Part shown: positions 1-12,008 of the stretch, in pieces | Numbering within the stretch: position 1 is the first letter of the stretch | How the letters are laid out: each line of letters starts with the position of its first letter | NCBI GenBank assembly: GCA_030549335.1 | Contig: CM060198.1 | Location: forward strand, 55,995,995-56,059,994 | Source of the DNA: Pontederia crassipes | Taxonomy: Eukaryota; Streptophyta; Magnoliopsida; Commelinales; Pontederiaceae | DNA length: 64,000 nt | Direction: 5' to 3' | The notes under the pieces: model-generated | Database searches by the model: none | Told to the model about the DNA's origin: nothing | The model's input: the letters and a program-made list of their open reading frames with translations, nothing else | Program-made: the position numbers and the translations under genes

Positions 1-497
1 CTGATCTCTTTATTGATTCATGGCCTTATTGATATGTATTATTTCATTGTTGAGCTATTCCTATATGATCTTACCATGTGCTCTATTGATTATTGTTCAT
101 TATTGATTATTGATTTTTTAGCACTATTGATCTATTTATTGTTATGATTAGATCCTACGTACTGAGTATTTTTATACTCATGGGTTTTCTCCTGCATCTG
201 GATTGATGCAGGTGAAATGATAGATGATGGTGATGCAGGTAGTCAAGCTCAGTGACAGGGATGTTGCACATGGTGTAGGATTTAGTCCTACTAGATTAGC
301 TTTTCTTTTCTGCATATTTAGTATGATGAAGTCATGGACGTTTCTAACTTCTTGACATTATATATTGATAGACGATCTTTTATTAATTCCGCATTTTATA
401 GAGTTTTATTTTCGCAAAATTTATTCTAATAGAATTGCGTAGCGTCTTTGGGACGACTCTGAGCACGTGATAGTCACGTGGGTCTCGGGACGTTACA
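1..497 (+). mobile_element. 3' part of an LTR, Ty3/gypsy (Tekay/Del-like), fossil
   Basis: The segment runs from the window edge and closes with GGGACGTTACA, the usual LTR terminus in this group. Around positions 155-210 it has the 'acgtactgagta...tactca' stretch followed by 'gatgcaggtga', which I recognise from plant Tekay/Del-type LTRs. No internal coding region is in the window, so it is either a solo LTR or the end of an element lying to the left. Its family is inferred from motif recall, not from a search. Confidence 0.5.
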
Positions 498-1589
498 ATT
501 CATATCGAGAAAGAAACTATAAAAAAATATTATTAATTTATTTAAAGATATTTTTATTTTAAAAAATATTAATCTCTACCTGATAAATTGTATCATAAAA
601 TTAGTATTATTAATAAATATTATTTTCTATTTGATGAGTTATCATATTGGCCCCTCCCACTTTTTCTCTAGTTCCATCATTGTCAACATCATACTTAGGA
701 GCTATTTTGATTATGCTTATAAGTTATAAGTATTTTTGAAAATTTTTTCTATTTAGTAACTAAAAGAAAAAATTGATAAATATTTATTTTACCTGCTTAT
801 AAGTAAAAAAAATAAGTTGACGGACCAACTTATTTTGTGTAAGAAAAGAAGCTGATCCGTTTAATCAATAAATATATTATTTTATCCTTATAATATACAT
901 AACTTTTTTCACATATTTTTTATATTATAATATTAAGAACTTTGTAGTCATTTGACTAAAATGATAACTTATAATTTTTTTTATTATTAAACACGGAATT
1001 ACTTATTTTTAAAATTAATTTTGACCATTAAATTACATATAACACATGAACTTATCAATTATTTTATTTGGACTAAGTCAAACGGACCTGAATAGTATAT
1101 TAGAATTCGGACATAGAGTTAGTCCATGTCAATCATGCTAATCAATGTGGTGACTGATCGGCGAATATGGACTTTCCTTTTGTACTCGGATATTGTCCGA
1201 ATGTTCAACGAGTTTAAAGCTCTTATTTTCAGGAAATGTGTAGACTTCAAAAATCTTGTGGGTTTTATCGGTTCAAGGTTTATCATGTATTCAACTTAGA
1301 TGTTGAAGTGTTTCTCGTAACAGAAGTTTTTTTTTATGTTTATTTTATTAGTACAAAAAATTAAAAAAAATAATGGTTTATCTGAGCCATGCACTTATGG
1401 AATCAAAAGGAAAGGTAATATATTTTCGTAAGTTAACAAATTAAAATTTCTCTTGTTTCATCATAAAATGAAAGCCAAATTTAGCACAAGCTTAAGACAC
1501 TTACTTTGACTTGTGATAATTTCATAAATACCAAAAGAGAATAATGTTAAACACTTGGGGTCGTTTGGAAACGAAATCGCCGTTCTTCT
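498..1589. other. AT-rich intergenic DNA, possible small DNA element at 703-1090
   Basis: No gene is visible. The stretch 703-1090 begins 'gagctattttgattatgcttataag' and ends near 'ggactaagtcaaacggacctg'. Its ends are weakly inverted (both carry a 'tttga' core) and its interior is AT-rich, so it may be a degenerate non-autonomous transposon. The remainder is unassigned. Confidence 0.3.
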
Positions 1590-2217
1590 TGGGGTCGTTT
1601 GGAAATGGAATCGTGATTTTTCTTAAGTTCCTCGTGCATAGTTGAATTGATAGATTAGTTCAGGATGTGTTTGGTTGGAGTGGAATTTGATGATGAAGAA
1701 TAAGATGATTGATGTGATGGGAAAAAGTATATGTGATTGATGAATTTTGGGTGGGTTTTGAATTAAAAATGAAGTATAATTTTATTATTAATAAAAATAA
1801 AATTATAAAATAAAAAAATTATGGGAAAATTTTTAATATAAATTATATTATTTAAATATAAAAAATTATTTTTTAATTAATTATATTTAGTGAAATATTA
1901 AAAAAATTTAATGAAAAAAATATGTAATAAATAATGTTATATTAACCACTTATTAAAATAATTTTATATTTATTAAATAATTTATTTTAGTGAAGATATA
2001 GTGTGAGAGAAAAGAAAAAGAAAAAAGAAAATGAATTTTGAAAAAAAAAAAGAAAAGGTCACGTCATGGTCAAAAGTAAAAAAAAGAAACGGCAGCCATC
2101 CGGTTCCACCTTAACCGGAGTGATGCACCCCGGAATCGGATTCCGGGGCGGTGTTTGACGGAACCGGGCGGACTAAGGCCGCGGTTCCCGCCCGGTTCCG
2201 TAATCAAACGGGGCCTT
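1590..2217 (+). mobile_element. Family A non-autonomous DNA element, copy 1
   Basis: The ends are related inverted repeats: it starts 'ggggtcgtttggaaa' and ends 'aatcaaacggggcc', whose complement reads 'ggccccgtttgatt'. The interior is AT-rich, then purine-rich (aagaaaaagaaaaa), then GC-rich with 'cggttccacc' and 'ccggaatcggattccgg'. No coding capacity is visible. Five further diverged copies occur in the window. The end motif (G-rich then CGTTTG) and TTA-like flanks suggest a PIF/Harbinger-type MITE, but that assignment is inference. Confidence 0.55.
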
Positions 2218-2868
2218 ATGTTCTCCTGCATAGTTGAATTAATAGATTAGTTCGGGATGTGTTTGGTTGGAGTGGAATTTGATGATGAGAAATAAGATGG
2301 TTGATGTGATGGAAAAAAGTAGATGTGATGGATGAATTTTGGGTGAGTTTTGAATTAAAAATGATTATTATAATTATGAAGTATAATTTTATTATTAATA
2401 AAAATAAAATTGTAAAATAAAAAATTTTATGGGAAAATTTTTAATATAAATTATATTATTTAAATATAAAAAATCATTTTTTAATTAATTATATTTAATG
2501 AAATATTAAAATTTTTTAATGCAAAAATACGTAATAAATAATGTTATATTAACCACTTATTAAAATAATTTTATATTTATTAAATAATTTATTTTAGTGA
2601 AGATATAGTGTGAGAGAAAAGAAAAAGAAAAAAGAAAATGAATTTTGAAAAAAAAGGAAAAGGTCACGTCATGATCAAAAGTAAAAAAAAATGGCAGTCA
2701 TCCGGTTCCACCTAAAAAGGTGGAACCGGAGTGATGGAATCGGGGTCACGTGATCCGATTTCATCAACCTTGTTTCTGCCCCGGAATCGAATTTCGGGGC
2801 GGTGTTTGCCGGAACCGGGCGGAATAAGACCGCGGTTCCCGCCCAGTTCCGCAATCAAATGGGGCCTT
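2218..2868 (+). mobile_element. Family A element, copy 2 (head-to-tail with copy 1)
   Basis: This is a near-identical repeat of copy 1, starting directly after its end at 'ttctcctgcatagttgaatt' and closing with 'aatcaaatggggcctta'. The offset is about 592 bp at the left and about 650 bp at the right, because copy 2 carries small insertions. It lacks the outer left terminal sequence of copy 1, so the pair looks like a tandem duplication by unequal exchange and not two independent insertions. Confidence 0.6.
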
Positions 2869-3245
2869 AAGAAAGTACAAGCTCGAACATCATCCACTAA
2901 GGAGGAGGAATTTTTATATTTACATTTGTTATATTTGTAAATTGACCTATTGATATTGGAAATTTTTAAAATTTCCAGTTATAATTCAATCATAGGCATG
3001 GAAAGTACCAAGTAGAAATAATGTTGTATGGGATTTAAGAATGTGTTTATATTTGGCATAGAACTATCTCCTGGAGCTATCTTTTCTTGCAAAATCGGCA
3101 TAGGTAGAACTTTCTTAAATATAATGTAAAAACTATGAGTAAAAATCAAAGTAGCAAATGATTTATCTTATATTGTATAGGTGTTATGGCTTATAAATAG
3201 TCAATCAATAAGTGACCATTTGCAGTAAAATGATCCGTGCCGTAG
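2869..3245. other. Intergenic, nothing recognised
   Basis: This is AT-rich DNA between family A copies. I see no convincing ORF, RNA gene or repeat. Confidence 0.5.
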
Positions 3246-3689
3246 CATTTGAAAACAGGACCGCGGTTCCTTCTAAGTTCTCGGTGAATAGTTGAATTGA
3301 CGTATTAGTTAGATGTGTGTTTTAAATGGAGTGGAACATAATGACGAAGAACTATGAAGTTGATGTGATAAAAAAAAGTTGATATGATTGATAAATTTTT
3401 TGTGAGTTTTGAATTAAAAATGATTATTATAATTATAAAGTATAATTTTATTAAATAATTAAAATAAAAGTATAAATAAAAAATTTATGGAAAAAATTTG
3501 TTTAAAATATATTATTTAAATATTAAAAACCATTTGTACATTAATTTTTTAATGAAATATTATTTTTAAAATATAAATTAATAAATAATAAATTATATTA
3601 TATTAATCCTTTACTATAAATATTTTATATTTAATAACTAAATTATTTAATAGAAGAAAGGTAAAAAAATAAAAAAAATGGAAAAAGTT
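3246..3689 (+). mobile_element. Family A element, copy 3, left portion
   Basis: It matches copies 1 and 2 from 'gaccgcggttcc' and 'gaatagttgaattga' through the AT-rich core to the purine-rich tract. It is interrupted at 3689/3690 by the LINE, and the homology resumes at 7318. The last 16 bases (3674-3689) are the LINE target-site duplication. Confidence 0.55.
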
Positions 3690-6600
3690 TTTTTAGTGAA
3701 AATGAAATTTAGTATTAACCGGCATGCAAAAGCGCATCGTGGTACAAGATGCTAAGGAGCTCAGCAGGTAGAACCTCCTCACAAAAAATTAGATCGCCAT
3801 TTACGCGACCAAAGTTTGCAATAAAATCAATTGCCCTATTAGAGAGTCTATTACAATGGTTAACAACACAAGCACTAAACATTTTCATGCAGTCATGAAC
3901 ATTATACACCAAGTTGTTGATTCTCCAAGGGCATGGTGACCTGTAGTTGATAATGTTCGTTAGCACTAGCGATTCCATCTCCACGATAACTTTCGAAATT
4001 CCTCGCCTCACGCAATCCTACAGTCCGAGTAACAAACCAGGAGCCTCCAACTCCAAGATATCTCCCGCCACGCGTCTGCTACATCCTGCTGCCACAAAAA
4101 GATTATTAGAAGCCCTGATAATAACCTACTCCCCCGGCTCTGATGGGTCCGTAAAGGACCCGTCGGAGTTCAACTTGACCCAAGGGTCAACCGGAGGCTC
4201 CCACCAGACTCGATAAGAGTCTTGGGGGATAATTGTCTCGGGAACATGGGTATTGATATACTCCTTATGAGCTGCCACAGTTCGCTCCCAGACGCACAAC
4301 ATGATTGTTTGCTTTGAACTAAAGTGACAATCGTTCATAGCATTCCAAAGTCCCCAAAGACAAAAAGAAAAAAGAGAAAGCAAAAGTTTTTTTGATCTCC
4401 GATCCAGAAATTGACCTTCCTTGATCCAATTTCTGATATACCATGAGTCCATATAAGCAAAAGTAAAAGCAGTTTTTTGTTGAAAAAGTGACCAAAGCTG
4501 AACCGAGATAAGGCAGAGGAAAAATAAGTGGACATTTGATTCCACGCATAAGCCACAAAAAGAACAGGCAGTATTAGTCGATTGATCAAGACGCAGAAAA
4601 AAAAATCCTTAGTAGGTAAACTATTATGTCTAAGCTTCCAAAGAAAAACAGAAATCTTATGAGGAACTTTGATTTGCCACGTAGAGTTCCAAGAAAGCTG
4701 TCCAGATGCTGATGCCGAGCCGCTGTTGCTGCAAAGGAATTTATACACACTTTTAGCATTTGCACAATCATGTACATCCGATTTTCATACCCATGAATCA
4801 TCCTCGACATTAGAAGTAGGCAAAGTTATAAATAAGATCTTAGAGACCAGATGAGGACCAAAATAGGAGGATAGCAGATTAGTGTCCCAAGTACCATTTA
4901 TAATTAGATCAGAGACATTATGCATCACAGATAGTACATCAATATTTATGAAAGTTGGCTTGAGAGCGAGTGGAATATCCGAGATCCAAGGGTCAAACAA
5001 TATATTGGTATGCAAACCATTAACAATGTGTTTTAGAAAGCCATATCTAATTTTACTATTTAACTCCAGGAAGGTCTTCCACGACCAAGCAAAAGAATTT
5101 TGATTAGTACCCGCATAGTTACCCACTACATTAGCCCAAGGATGAAACATGCCATATTTTACATTAACCAAACTAGTCCAGACATTAGAATCACCCCTCA
5201 GAATAGCCTGGATCCTTTTATCCATTAAGGCAGTCCGGATTGACGACAGATTTCTGATCCCCACCCCCCAAAGTCTTTAGGCAGTTGCACAACACTCCAA
5301 CTAACTAAACTCATCCCTTTCTTATCCCCATTAGCATTCCACAGAAAACTTCTAGAGAGCTTCTCGAGGGATCCCATGATACTCACAGGGACATGAGAAA
5401 CACTTAGGGAGTAAATAGGAATGAAATTGATGACATAGTTGATAAGTGTTAACCTCCCAGCTTGATTGAGTGTACCCTTCCAACCAGCAACTCTAGTTGA
5501 GACTTTGTCAATAATAGTTATTTGTTTACTAATTAGGATTAACTTGTAAGAAATTGGTACCCCAAGATATGTAAAAGAAAATTTTCCAGATTGAATGCCC
5601 AAAAGACTCTTAATAAGATTCACACGGCTAAGCTGCATTTTAGGAGGAAGATATAATTCAAATTTCTGTGGGTTAAGCTTCTGATTTTGTTAACAAGCCA
5701 TAAAGCTTAAAAGTTTTAATAAAATTAATACAATTTTTCTTTGTGGCAGCAATAAAGATGAGAAGATCATCAACATAAGCAATGTGACTTAGGCTAAAAC
5801 TTCCACACATAAAAGGTTTTATATTGCCAATTCTGACCTCATTGTTTAGCAGGGATGATAGAACTTGAGAAGTTAAAATAAATAGGTAAGGTGAAAGGGG
5901 ATCACCTTGCCTAATCCTCTGACAGCTAGTAAAATTATGAGAGAGCATACCATTTATACAGTATCTAAATGTTGGGGAGGTAACACAGGCTAGGATCCAG
6001 TTAATAAAAACAGGTGGAAAGTTCATAAGTGTTAGAACAGTTCTAATTCCATGCCAAGAGACTCTGTCAAATGCCTTTTCCATATCTGCCTTAATTAACA
6101 TATATTTTTTCCTACCCCTACCCATAGAATGGACCAGCTCTTAGGCCATAAGAATATTGTCCTGGATTAAACGATTTGCAACAAACGTTGATTGGGCAGG
6201 ATCAATAAGATGGTTTAGCATTGGCTTCAATCTATTTACAAGGATCTTAGCAGTGATTCTATAAATGACATTACAAAGTGAAATTGGGCGATAATCAGTT
6301 ATGATTCTAGGAGCAAGCTTTTTAGGAATGAAAATAAGGGTAGTTCCAGACCAAGCAGGAGGAATGTGCATTGTTTGAAAAGAGGATTGAATCTCATTAC
6401 AAATTTTTGGACCTACAATGTCTCAATAGTTCTTGTAAAATTCAGAAGTAAAATCATCTGGGCCAGGGGTCCAGGTGACATATTCCAGAGCACATTTTAA
6501 TCTCTTCACAGGTAATAAGAGTGATGAGCTGGGGGTGGTGGGTCTCATGCAGACAAGGCAACTGAGGCTAACAATCATTAGGAAGCATGGGAGTATTTTC

Positions 6601-7301
6601 AGAGCTCCAAAGTTTAGTGTAATGATCAACAAACATGGCTCTAATTTGATCTCCATTATCAATGAGTTTCTCATCTTGATTAGTTATCATTGAGATTTTA
6701 TTTCGTTTCTGTCTGATTAAAGTACTTAGATGAAAAAACTTAAAATTTCTATCACCATCTTTAATCCAGTTCACTCTAGACTTGGACCATCACTTAATTG
6801 TGATTTGCCTTCTGAATGCTGCATGGAGATTATATGCAGCTCACAGCCTACCACAGTCATCCTCAGACAGACCGGCAGTACTATCCTTAAGTTCCAATTT
6901 TCTAATATCCTCTAGGACCTTCTCTACTCTATGCTATAACCTGTCCAATTCTTTTTTATTCCATTCCAAAGTTTTAGCTCTAACAGATTGCAATGCTTGG
7001 CTCACTGACCTATTCATGATACACTCATTTTGGACAATCAATTTCGGCTGGTCATAACTGAATCAAAAGTGTTCATACTTAAATAACTTAGGTTTGCGTT
7101 GATTTTTATGCAATTCTAACAGTAAGGGAGCATGGTCTGAGAGGCACCTGGCCAAAGTCTGAGAGGCACCTGGCCAAAGTCTGAGAGGCACCTGGCCAAA
7201 GTTTGAGAGACATATTAGGAAAGGCCATGATCCATGCACTATTTACTAGAGGGCGGGGGTACACCAGAGAGGAGGGGGGAAGGGTTTCTCAGGTAGTCGT
7301 T
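3690..7301 (-). mobile_element. Degenerate L1-type LINE with RT and RNase H
   Basis: The element lies on the minus strand. In its coding order I see the end of an APE-type endonuclease (SDHAPLLLEL, about 7140-7090), a linker with NWIKDGDRN (about 6770), and reverse transcriptase blocks (ITDYRPISLCNVIYRI about 6300; DMEKAFDRVSW about 6060; RQGDPLSPYLFIL about 5900; AYVDDLLIF about 5770, with YVDD where plant L1s usually have FADD). A zf-RVT region (WKLRHNSLPTKDFF, about 4620) and an RNase H start (VKLNSDGSF, about 4160) follow. The frame is broken by several stops and frameshifts. The left edge begins with T's (the 3' poly-A tail on the minus strand), and the insert is flanked by identical 16-bp duplications, aaaaatggaaaaagtt, at 3674-3689 and 7302-7317. 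At 3.6 kb it lacks ORF1 and most of the endonuclease. Confidence 0.9.
7134..7215. repeat. 22-bp tandem repeat inside the LINE endonuclease
   Basis: The unit agtctgagaggcacctggccaa occurs about three times in a row, followed by a partial diverged unit. It falls at the SDHAPLL end of the endonuclease. Because 22 is not a multiple of 3, the expansion shifts the frame. Confidence 0.85.
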
Positions 7302-7317
7302 AAAAATGGAAAAAGTT

Positions 7318-7540
7318 AAAAAGAAAAGAAATGAAATGAAAGAAAGGTCAAATAAAAAAAAAAAGAGAATAAAAAAGATGTGGATGAATGGTTCCACCTT
7401 TTTACTGAACCAATCACGTGACTCTGATTCAAAGTAAAAAATGTGACTTAATTCTGCCTGGAGAATCATGTTATCAGTTCATGTTTAAAGAACTAAGCTA
7501 GAATGTTTTTGTTTAATTTCCATTCCAAACGGTACCCTAG
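7318..7540 (+). mobile_element. Family A element, copy 3, right portion
   Basis: This resumes the family A sequence after the LINE: a purine-rich tract, then 'ggttccacc', and an end near 'ccattccaaacggtacc', whose complement resembles the family start. Confidence 0.5.
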
Positions 7541-8278
7541 TGAGGTGGTCTTGGGTGCTTGAGTGTTGTAGGTGTGTAGGGTGTCAGTTTGAGGTAGTAC
7601 ATGCATGCCCTAAATGAGTGAAACTAATGCTAGTGTAATAGTGCAATATTATTATTCTATATGAATATAAGTATCATTTATTTGATTGATTTTGTTTAAC
7701 AAAATTTCTACAAAAAGTAACTCTGGAAATTTACCTTGAAGTACAGGGAACTAACTTTGAAATTCTTTTACCTAAGAAAAGGTGAAATTCTTGTAGAAAA
7801 AAAAAAAACTGTGGTAGAAGTCGATGGTGCTAGTACAAACAGATGTTGATCTACTAGATGATTCCTGAATTCCAATCTCCTATAAAGCGCCGGACAGATT
7901 CCCTAGGCCAAGATTGTGAATAGATTGAAAAGAAGTATTTTTTAAAAGAAGTTTTGAATAGATTGGCAAAAGTCTCCTTGATACTACTCAACTGGACTCC
8001 AATCTCCTATATAACAATCAGAATTCTAATTAAATAAAAAGAAATAACAAAGAAGGAAATAAAATTGAAAATCCACAAAATTAATTTGTGGCATTGCAGT
8101 CTCAATTGCCACAAGCAATAGTGAGCAGCGATATTTGTTCTAATGGCTCTTTGTAACACTAGATGATTCAATTTCTTCCTTGTAAGCAGAAGATTGGTCT
8201 GTCCATTGTGGCGCAGATTCATGCATGATTATTATACGGCAGGCTTTCGTTGTTCAAAGGGTTGGGATGTAAGCGGGC
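7541..8278. other. Intergenic, nothing recognised
   Basis: No gene is supported. Short reading frames here have no recognisable domain. Confidence 0.5.
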
Positions 8279-9136
8279 TAGGGTTGAGCACGGTCCGGTT
8301 GACTTGGACCGTACCGATTCGGAAAATCGGATAAAAAATTCGACCCGAACAAGATTCGGACCGGGATCAAATCTGAAGGATGAAAAAATCCATCGGATTT
8401 CGGGTCAGGACCGAGTCTGCAATGTAGATACCCGACCCGGACCCGACCCAATTTATTATTTACTATATAAACCCCACTCCCATTTAATCCTCTCTTTCTC
8501 TCTCCCATCTCTCTCACGCGTCACGCCTCGCGGACCGCGGTCTCGCCCGACACCCTCTTACTTTCTCTCACGGTGGCGGCGACAACAACGGCTCAAACCT
8601 CTCGACTCCGGCTGCCTCTCCCTCTCCTGGACCCTGCCGAATTCAGTTCCGGGTCAGACCCGACAATCCAGGAAAATCACCGGATTTGCGGCCGGGAATG
8701 GATCGACTCACGCCCGGATCGGCAGCCAGGCAGCCGAATCAGCCTCCATCTCCGGCTGCCAGATCTGGTCGCCAGAGGCCGATCCGACTGCCAGGCGGCC
8801 AGATCTGGCAGTTGGCGACCAAATTCGGGACCTAGCGGCCGGATCGAGCGCCAGCTGTCAGATCTGGCCGCCTGGCAGTCGGATCGGCCTCTGGCGACCA
8901 GATCTGGCAACCGGAGACGGAGGCTTATTCGGCCGCCTGACTGCCGATCCGGGCGTGAGTCGATCCATTCCCGATCGCAAATCCGGTGATTTTCCTAGAT
9001 TGCCGAGTCTGACCCGGAATCGAATTCGGCAGGGTCCAAATTCGGTATCGGGTCAAAAAAAATTTGATTCCATATAATCCGAATCGGGATCGAGTCCGCT
9101 GAGACCCATACTCGGTCCTGGGTTTGCTCAGCCCTA
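8279..9136. mobile_element. hAT-like non-autonomous fold-back element
   Basis: The ends are inverted: TAGGGTTGAGCA at 8279 and TGCTCAGCCCTA at 9125-9136. They are flanked by aagcgggc (8271-8278) and aagcagac (9137-9144), an 8-bp target duplication with two G/A differences, the size expected for hAT elements. The interior is GC-rich and dominated by one long inverted repeat (8641-8811 with 8855-9025). A 275-codon open frame crosses the element, but its low-complexity Arg/Ser/Pro-rich content and near-mirror frames on both strands mark it as a by-product of the palindrome, not a gene. Confidence 0.65.
8641..9025. repeat. Inverted repeat, two 171-bp arms, 43-bp spacer
   Basis: The left arm is 8641-8811 and the right arm 8855-9025. 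The arms match at roughly 90 percent or better by eye, for example ccagatctggtcgccagagg against its complement in the right arm. Transcription through it would give a long, nearly perfect hairpin suited to DCL processing into siRNAs, which is inference. Confidence 0.8.
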
Positions 9137-9162
9137 AAGCAGACTGACTCTTCGAAGGACAT

Positions 9163-9763
9163 CTAGGTGAGGTTTGAAAATAGAATTGTGGTTCTTCCAG
9201 AGTTCTAGATGTATAATTGAATTAATAAATTAATTCGATATGTTTTTTAATGCGAGGAACCATGATAAGTTAAGGAGTTAATAAGATAGAAATAAGTAAA
9301 TATAATAAATTAATTTAATGATATAAATATAAAATATAATTTTATTTATTAATAAAAATAAAGTATAAATTAAAATTTTTTATGAAAAATTTTGTTAAAA
9401 ATAACTTATTTAAACATAAAAAATTTAAAATAAATTATATTTAATGAAATATTAAATATTTAATAAAATGATAAGTAATAAATAATATTATATTATAAAT
9501 ATTTCATATTTAATAAAAAACTATTTTATAAGAAAAATGTGTGAGAGAAAATAAAAATTGAAATTGAAAAAAAAATTGTCACGTCAACAAAAAGGAAAAA
9601 CAAGTGGAGCCGGACGATGAAAATTGGCATAATATTTTCACATCATATGACCACAAATTTTCACATCAGGTTCTTTGTGCGATTTCGCCAAACATAATAT
9701 CGTTTTGTGAAATCGCATGAAACCAACTTATATTCTAATTCTATTGTCAAACGCACTCCTAAG
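9163..9763 (+). mobile_element. Family A element, copy 4 (diverged)
   Basis: It shows the same order as the other copies: 'ctagatgtataattgaattaataaatt', an AT-rich core, 'gtgtgagagaaaa', and 'gtcacgtcaa'. The right end reads 'attgtcaaacgcactcc'. Divergence is greater than between copies 1 and 2. Confidence 0.45.
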
Positions 9764-10508
9764 TTTACTGGCGGACCTATAGAAAAATCTGCAAATTTGT
9801 TCATAATGATTAGAGGTCGATTAAGTCACCAATCGATTCTCTGCAATTTTCTTTGAACGAACTCTTTCTTATTTTCAGAAAGGTTGCTTGCATCACATAG
9901 TGGCAATGTGATCAACTTCGGACTGATCAATCGGTTCAATCGTGAATTGATTAGTGTTATCCAATTTGATTATATATCAAAATCAACTTTAATATTAAAT
10001 AAATTTTTTTGATTGAATCGATCAGTGTTATCCAATTCGATTATATATCAAAATCAACTTTAATATTAAATAAAATGTTTTTATTGAATCGATCGGTTGA
10101 ATCAATTCAATTCAAATTTAAAAAAAAAATAAAAAAGAAAAATAGGAAATAAAAAAAAGAATATAAGGAAGATTAAAGATGAAGGAATATGATATGTAAA
10201 AATTTAAATGCAAATTTAAATAAAAAAGCATAGATAAAAGAAATAAAAAGGAAAGTGTTAAAAAAAAGTAATAAGGATAATTTAAGATAAAATTTATTAA
10301 TATATCATCTATCGTCATTAAATAATAGATATTAAATTAATAATAATTTATTTTTATTTATATAATAATCATTATTAAATTTTTAATAAATAAAAATTAT
10401 GTTATATTAATTTAATATTATTAATAGGTTATTAGTATAATATTCATATACTATATCATATAAATTTATATTATATCTTTATAATTATTATTATAAATAA
10501 TATTATTT
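9764..10508. other. Intergenic with a 71-bp tandem duplication
   Basis: Positions 9953-10023 and 10024-10094 are two copies of a 71-bp unit beginning agtgttatccaatt, about 93 percent alike by eye. The rest is AT-rich and unassigned. Confidence 0.6.
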
Positions 10509-11497
10509 TAATAAAATTATACGATTTTCATCAACTTTGAGTCGTTTTCAAACTGGTCTCTCAACTTCAATTTGTAACTAGAATGTCCTTCATCTTTTAT
10601 TTTTTTACACGATTAATTCTCTTGATCGGTGATAGTGGGTTTCCCAATTGCTTTGCATACGTGGACGCCACATGAGTTGCTTCTCTTTCATCCATGTCAT
10701 TTAAGTCATCCACGTCATTTAACGTTAGCAAATCGGGTAAATTACACGGATCGTCCTTCAACTTTGAGTCGATTTCTAAACGGTCTATCAACTTTGATAT
10801 TATTGCACGATTCATTCACTTGACGAGGAAGAGACAGTCTCCCGAATACCTTGCTGACATGGTGTAATAAAATATAATAAAAAAATTAACTTATTGACAT
10901 GATACAATGAAAAATAATATAATATTAATAAAAATTAAAAATAATAGGGACGCCGACGAATTCACCAGGGGGCGTTAGCACCCCTTATGCGAAGCTCACC
11001 AATGGGCGAGCTTGGAGACGGGGGGTCAGCGGCGCCCCTATGCCAGTTCGTCAAAGGGCGAGCTTGGAGAGAGGGGGAGGGGCGGCATTCCACTCTCCTG
11101 TGCTAGCTCGTCCGCGTTATTAAATTTTTATAATATTTTTTATTGTGTGATATCAGCTAATTAAAAATTTTTATTATGTCACGTTAGCAAGATAATCGGG
11201 AGATTATTTTTTACCAGTCAAATGAAAGAATCGTGTAATAATATCAAAGTTGGAGGTTTATTTAGAAATCGACTCAAAGTTGTAGAACGATTTATATAAT
11301 TTATCAGGTTTAGAGCGTTAAATGGCGTGGATGAGAGAGAAACGATTCACGTGTAGGTCACGTATGCAATGCAATCGAAAAACCCACTATCATCGATCAA
11401 GAGGACTAATCGTGCAAGAAAACAAAAAATGAGGGACGTTCTGATTATAAATTAAAATTAGGGGATCGATTTGAAGGATCATTCGCGCAATTTACCC
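10509..11497. mobile_element. Long-TIR element (MULE-like) with internally repeated arms
   Basis: The left arm (about 10511-10866) is the diverged inverse of the right arm (about 11170-11497). Shared blocks include 'tgatagtgggttt', 'tcaactttgagtcgatttc' and 'aactttgatattatt'. Each arm contains its own approximate duplication: the 'gggtaaatt...tcaactttgagtcg' motif occurs at the outer end and again about 215 bp inward. The 170-bp centre (10940-11105) is GC-rich with a repeated 'gggcgagcttggaga'. No transposase is visible. Long arms suggest a Mutator-like or fold-back element, but I could not find a clear 9-bp target duplication. Confidence 0.55.
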
Positions 11498-12008
11498 ATC
11501 CAATCGCGACCCAGTATCGTCGATTTCCGATCCGATTATGAAAATATTGCACATTGGAATTGGAGTTATGTCCCACCTTTTATTTTTCCTAATTCCTAGC
11601 AATGACTATATGAAATTTTCTTTTTAAAATGTGCATGTTGCCAATTCTTTCATGGCTCTTGCTTTAGAAAGTTCAAGCAGATGCGATCAGTAACTAGTAT
11701 CGAATAATAATTTGATTATTAAATTACCAATACATATAACGGTTGGATTAATCAGTAGCTATAAAAGTACATGGATATATGAATAATACTCTTATATGTA
11801 TAGTTTTTTGTTATTATATCATAATGATGATTTTATTTAATATCACTAACAAATTTATTTTATTTTAAAATATTATTGTATCATATCAAATAAAGACAAG
11901 ATCAAATTCAATAAAATTTAAAAATCTATGTTGAAAAAAAAAGATAAAGTAAAATATTATAAAATATAGAATATGATATTAAATTATTTTTTAGAATAAA
12001 GACAGTGA
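11498..12008. other. Intergenic, nothing recognised
   Basis: AT-rich, without a supported gene or repeat. Confidence 0.5.

Noticed and set aside
8250-9077. 275-codon open frame, the longest plain ORF in the window
   Set aside because: It lies over the hAT-like palindrome, is low-complexity, and similar open frames occur on the opposite strand because the arms mirror each other.
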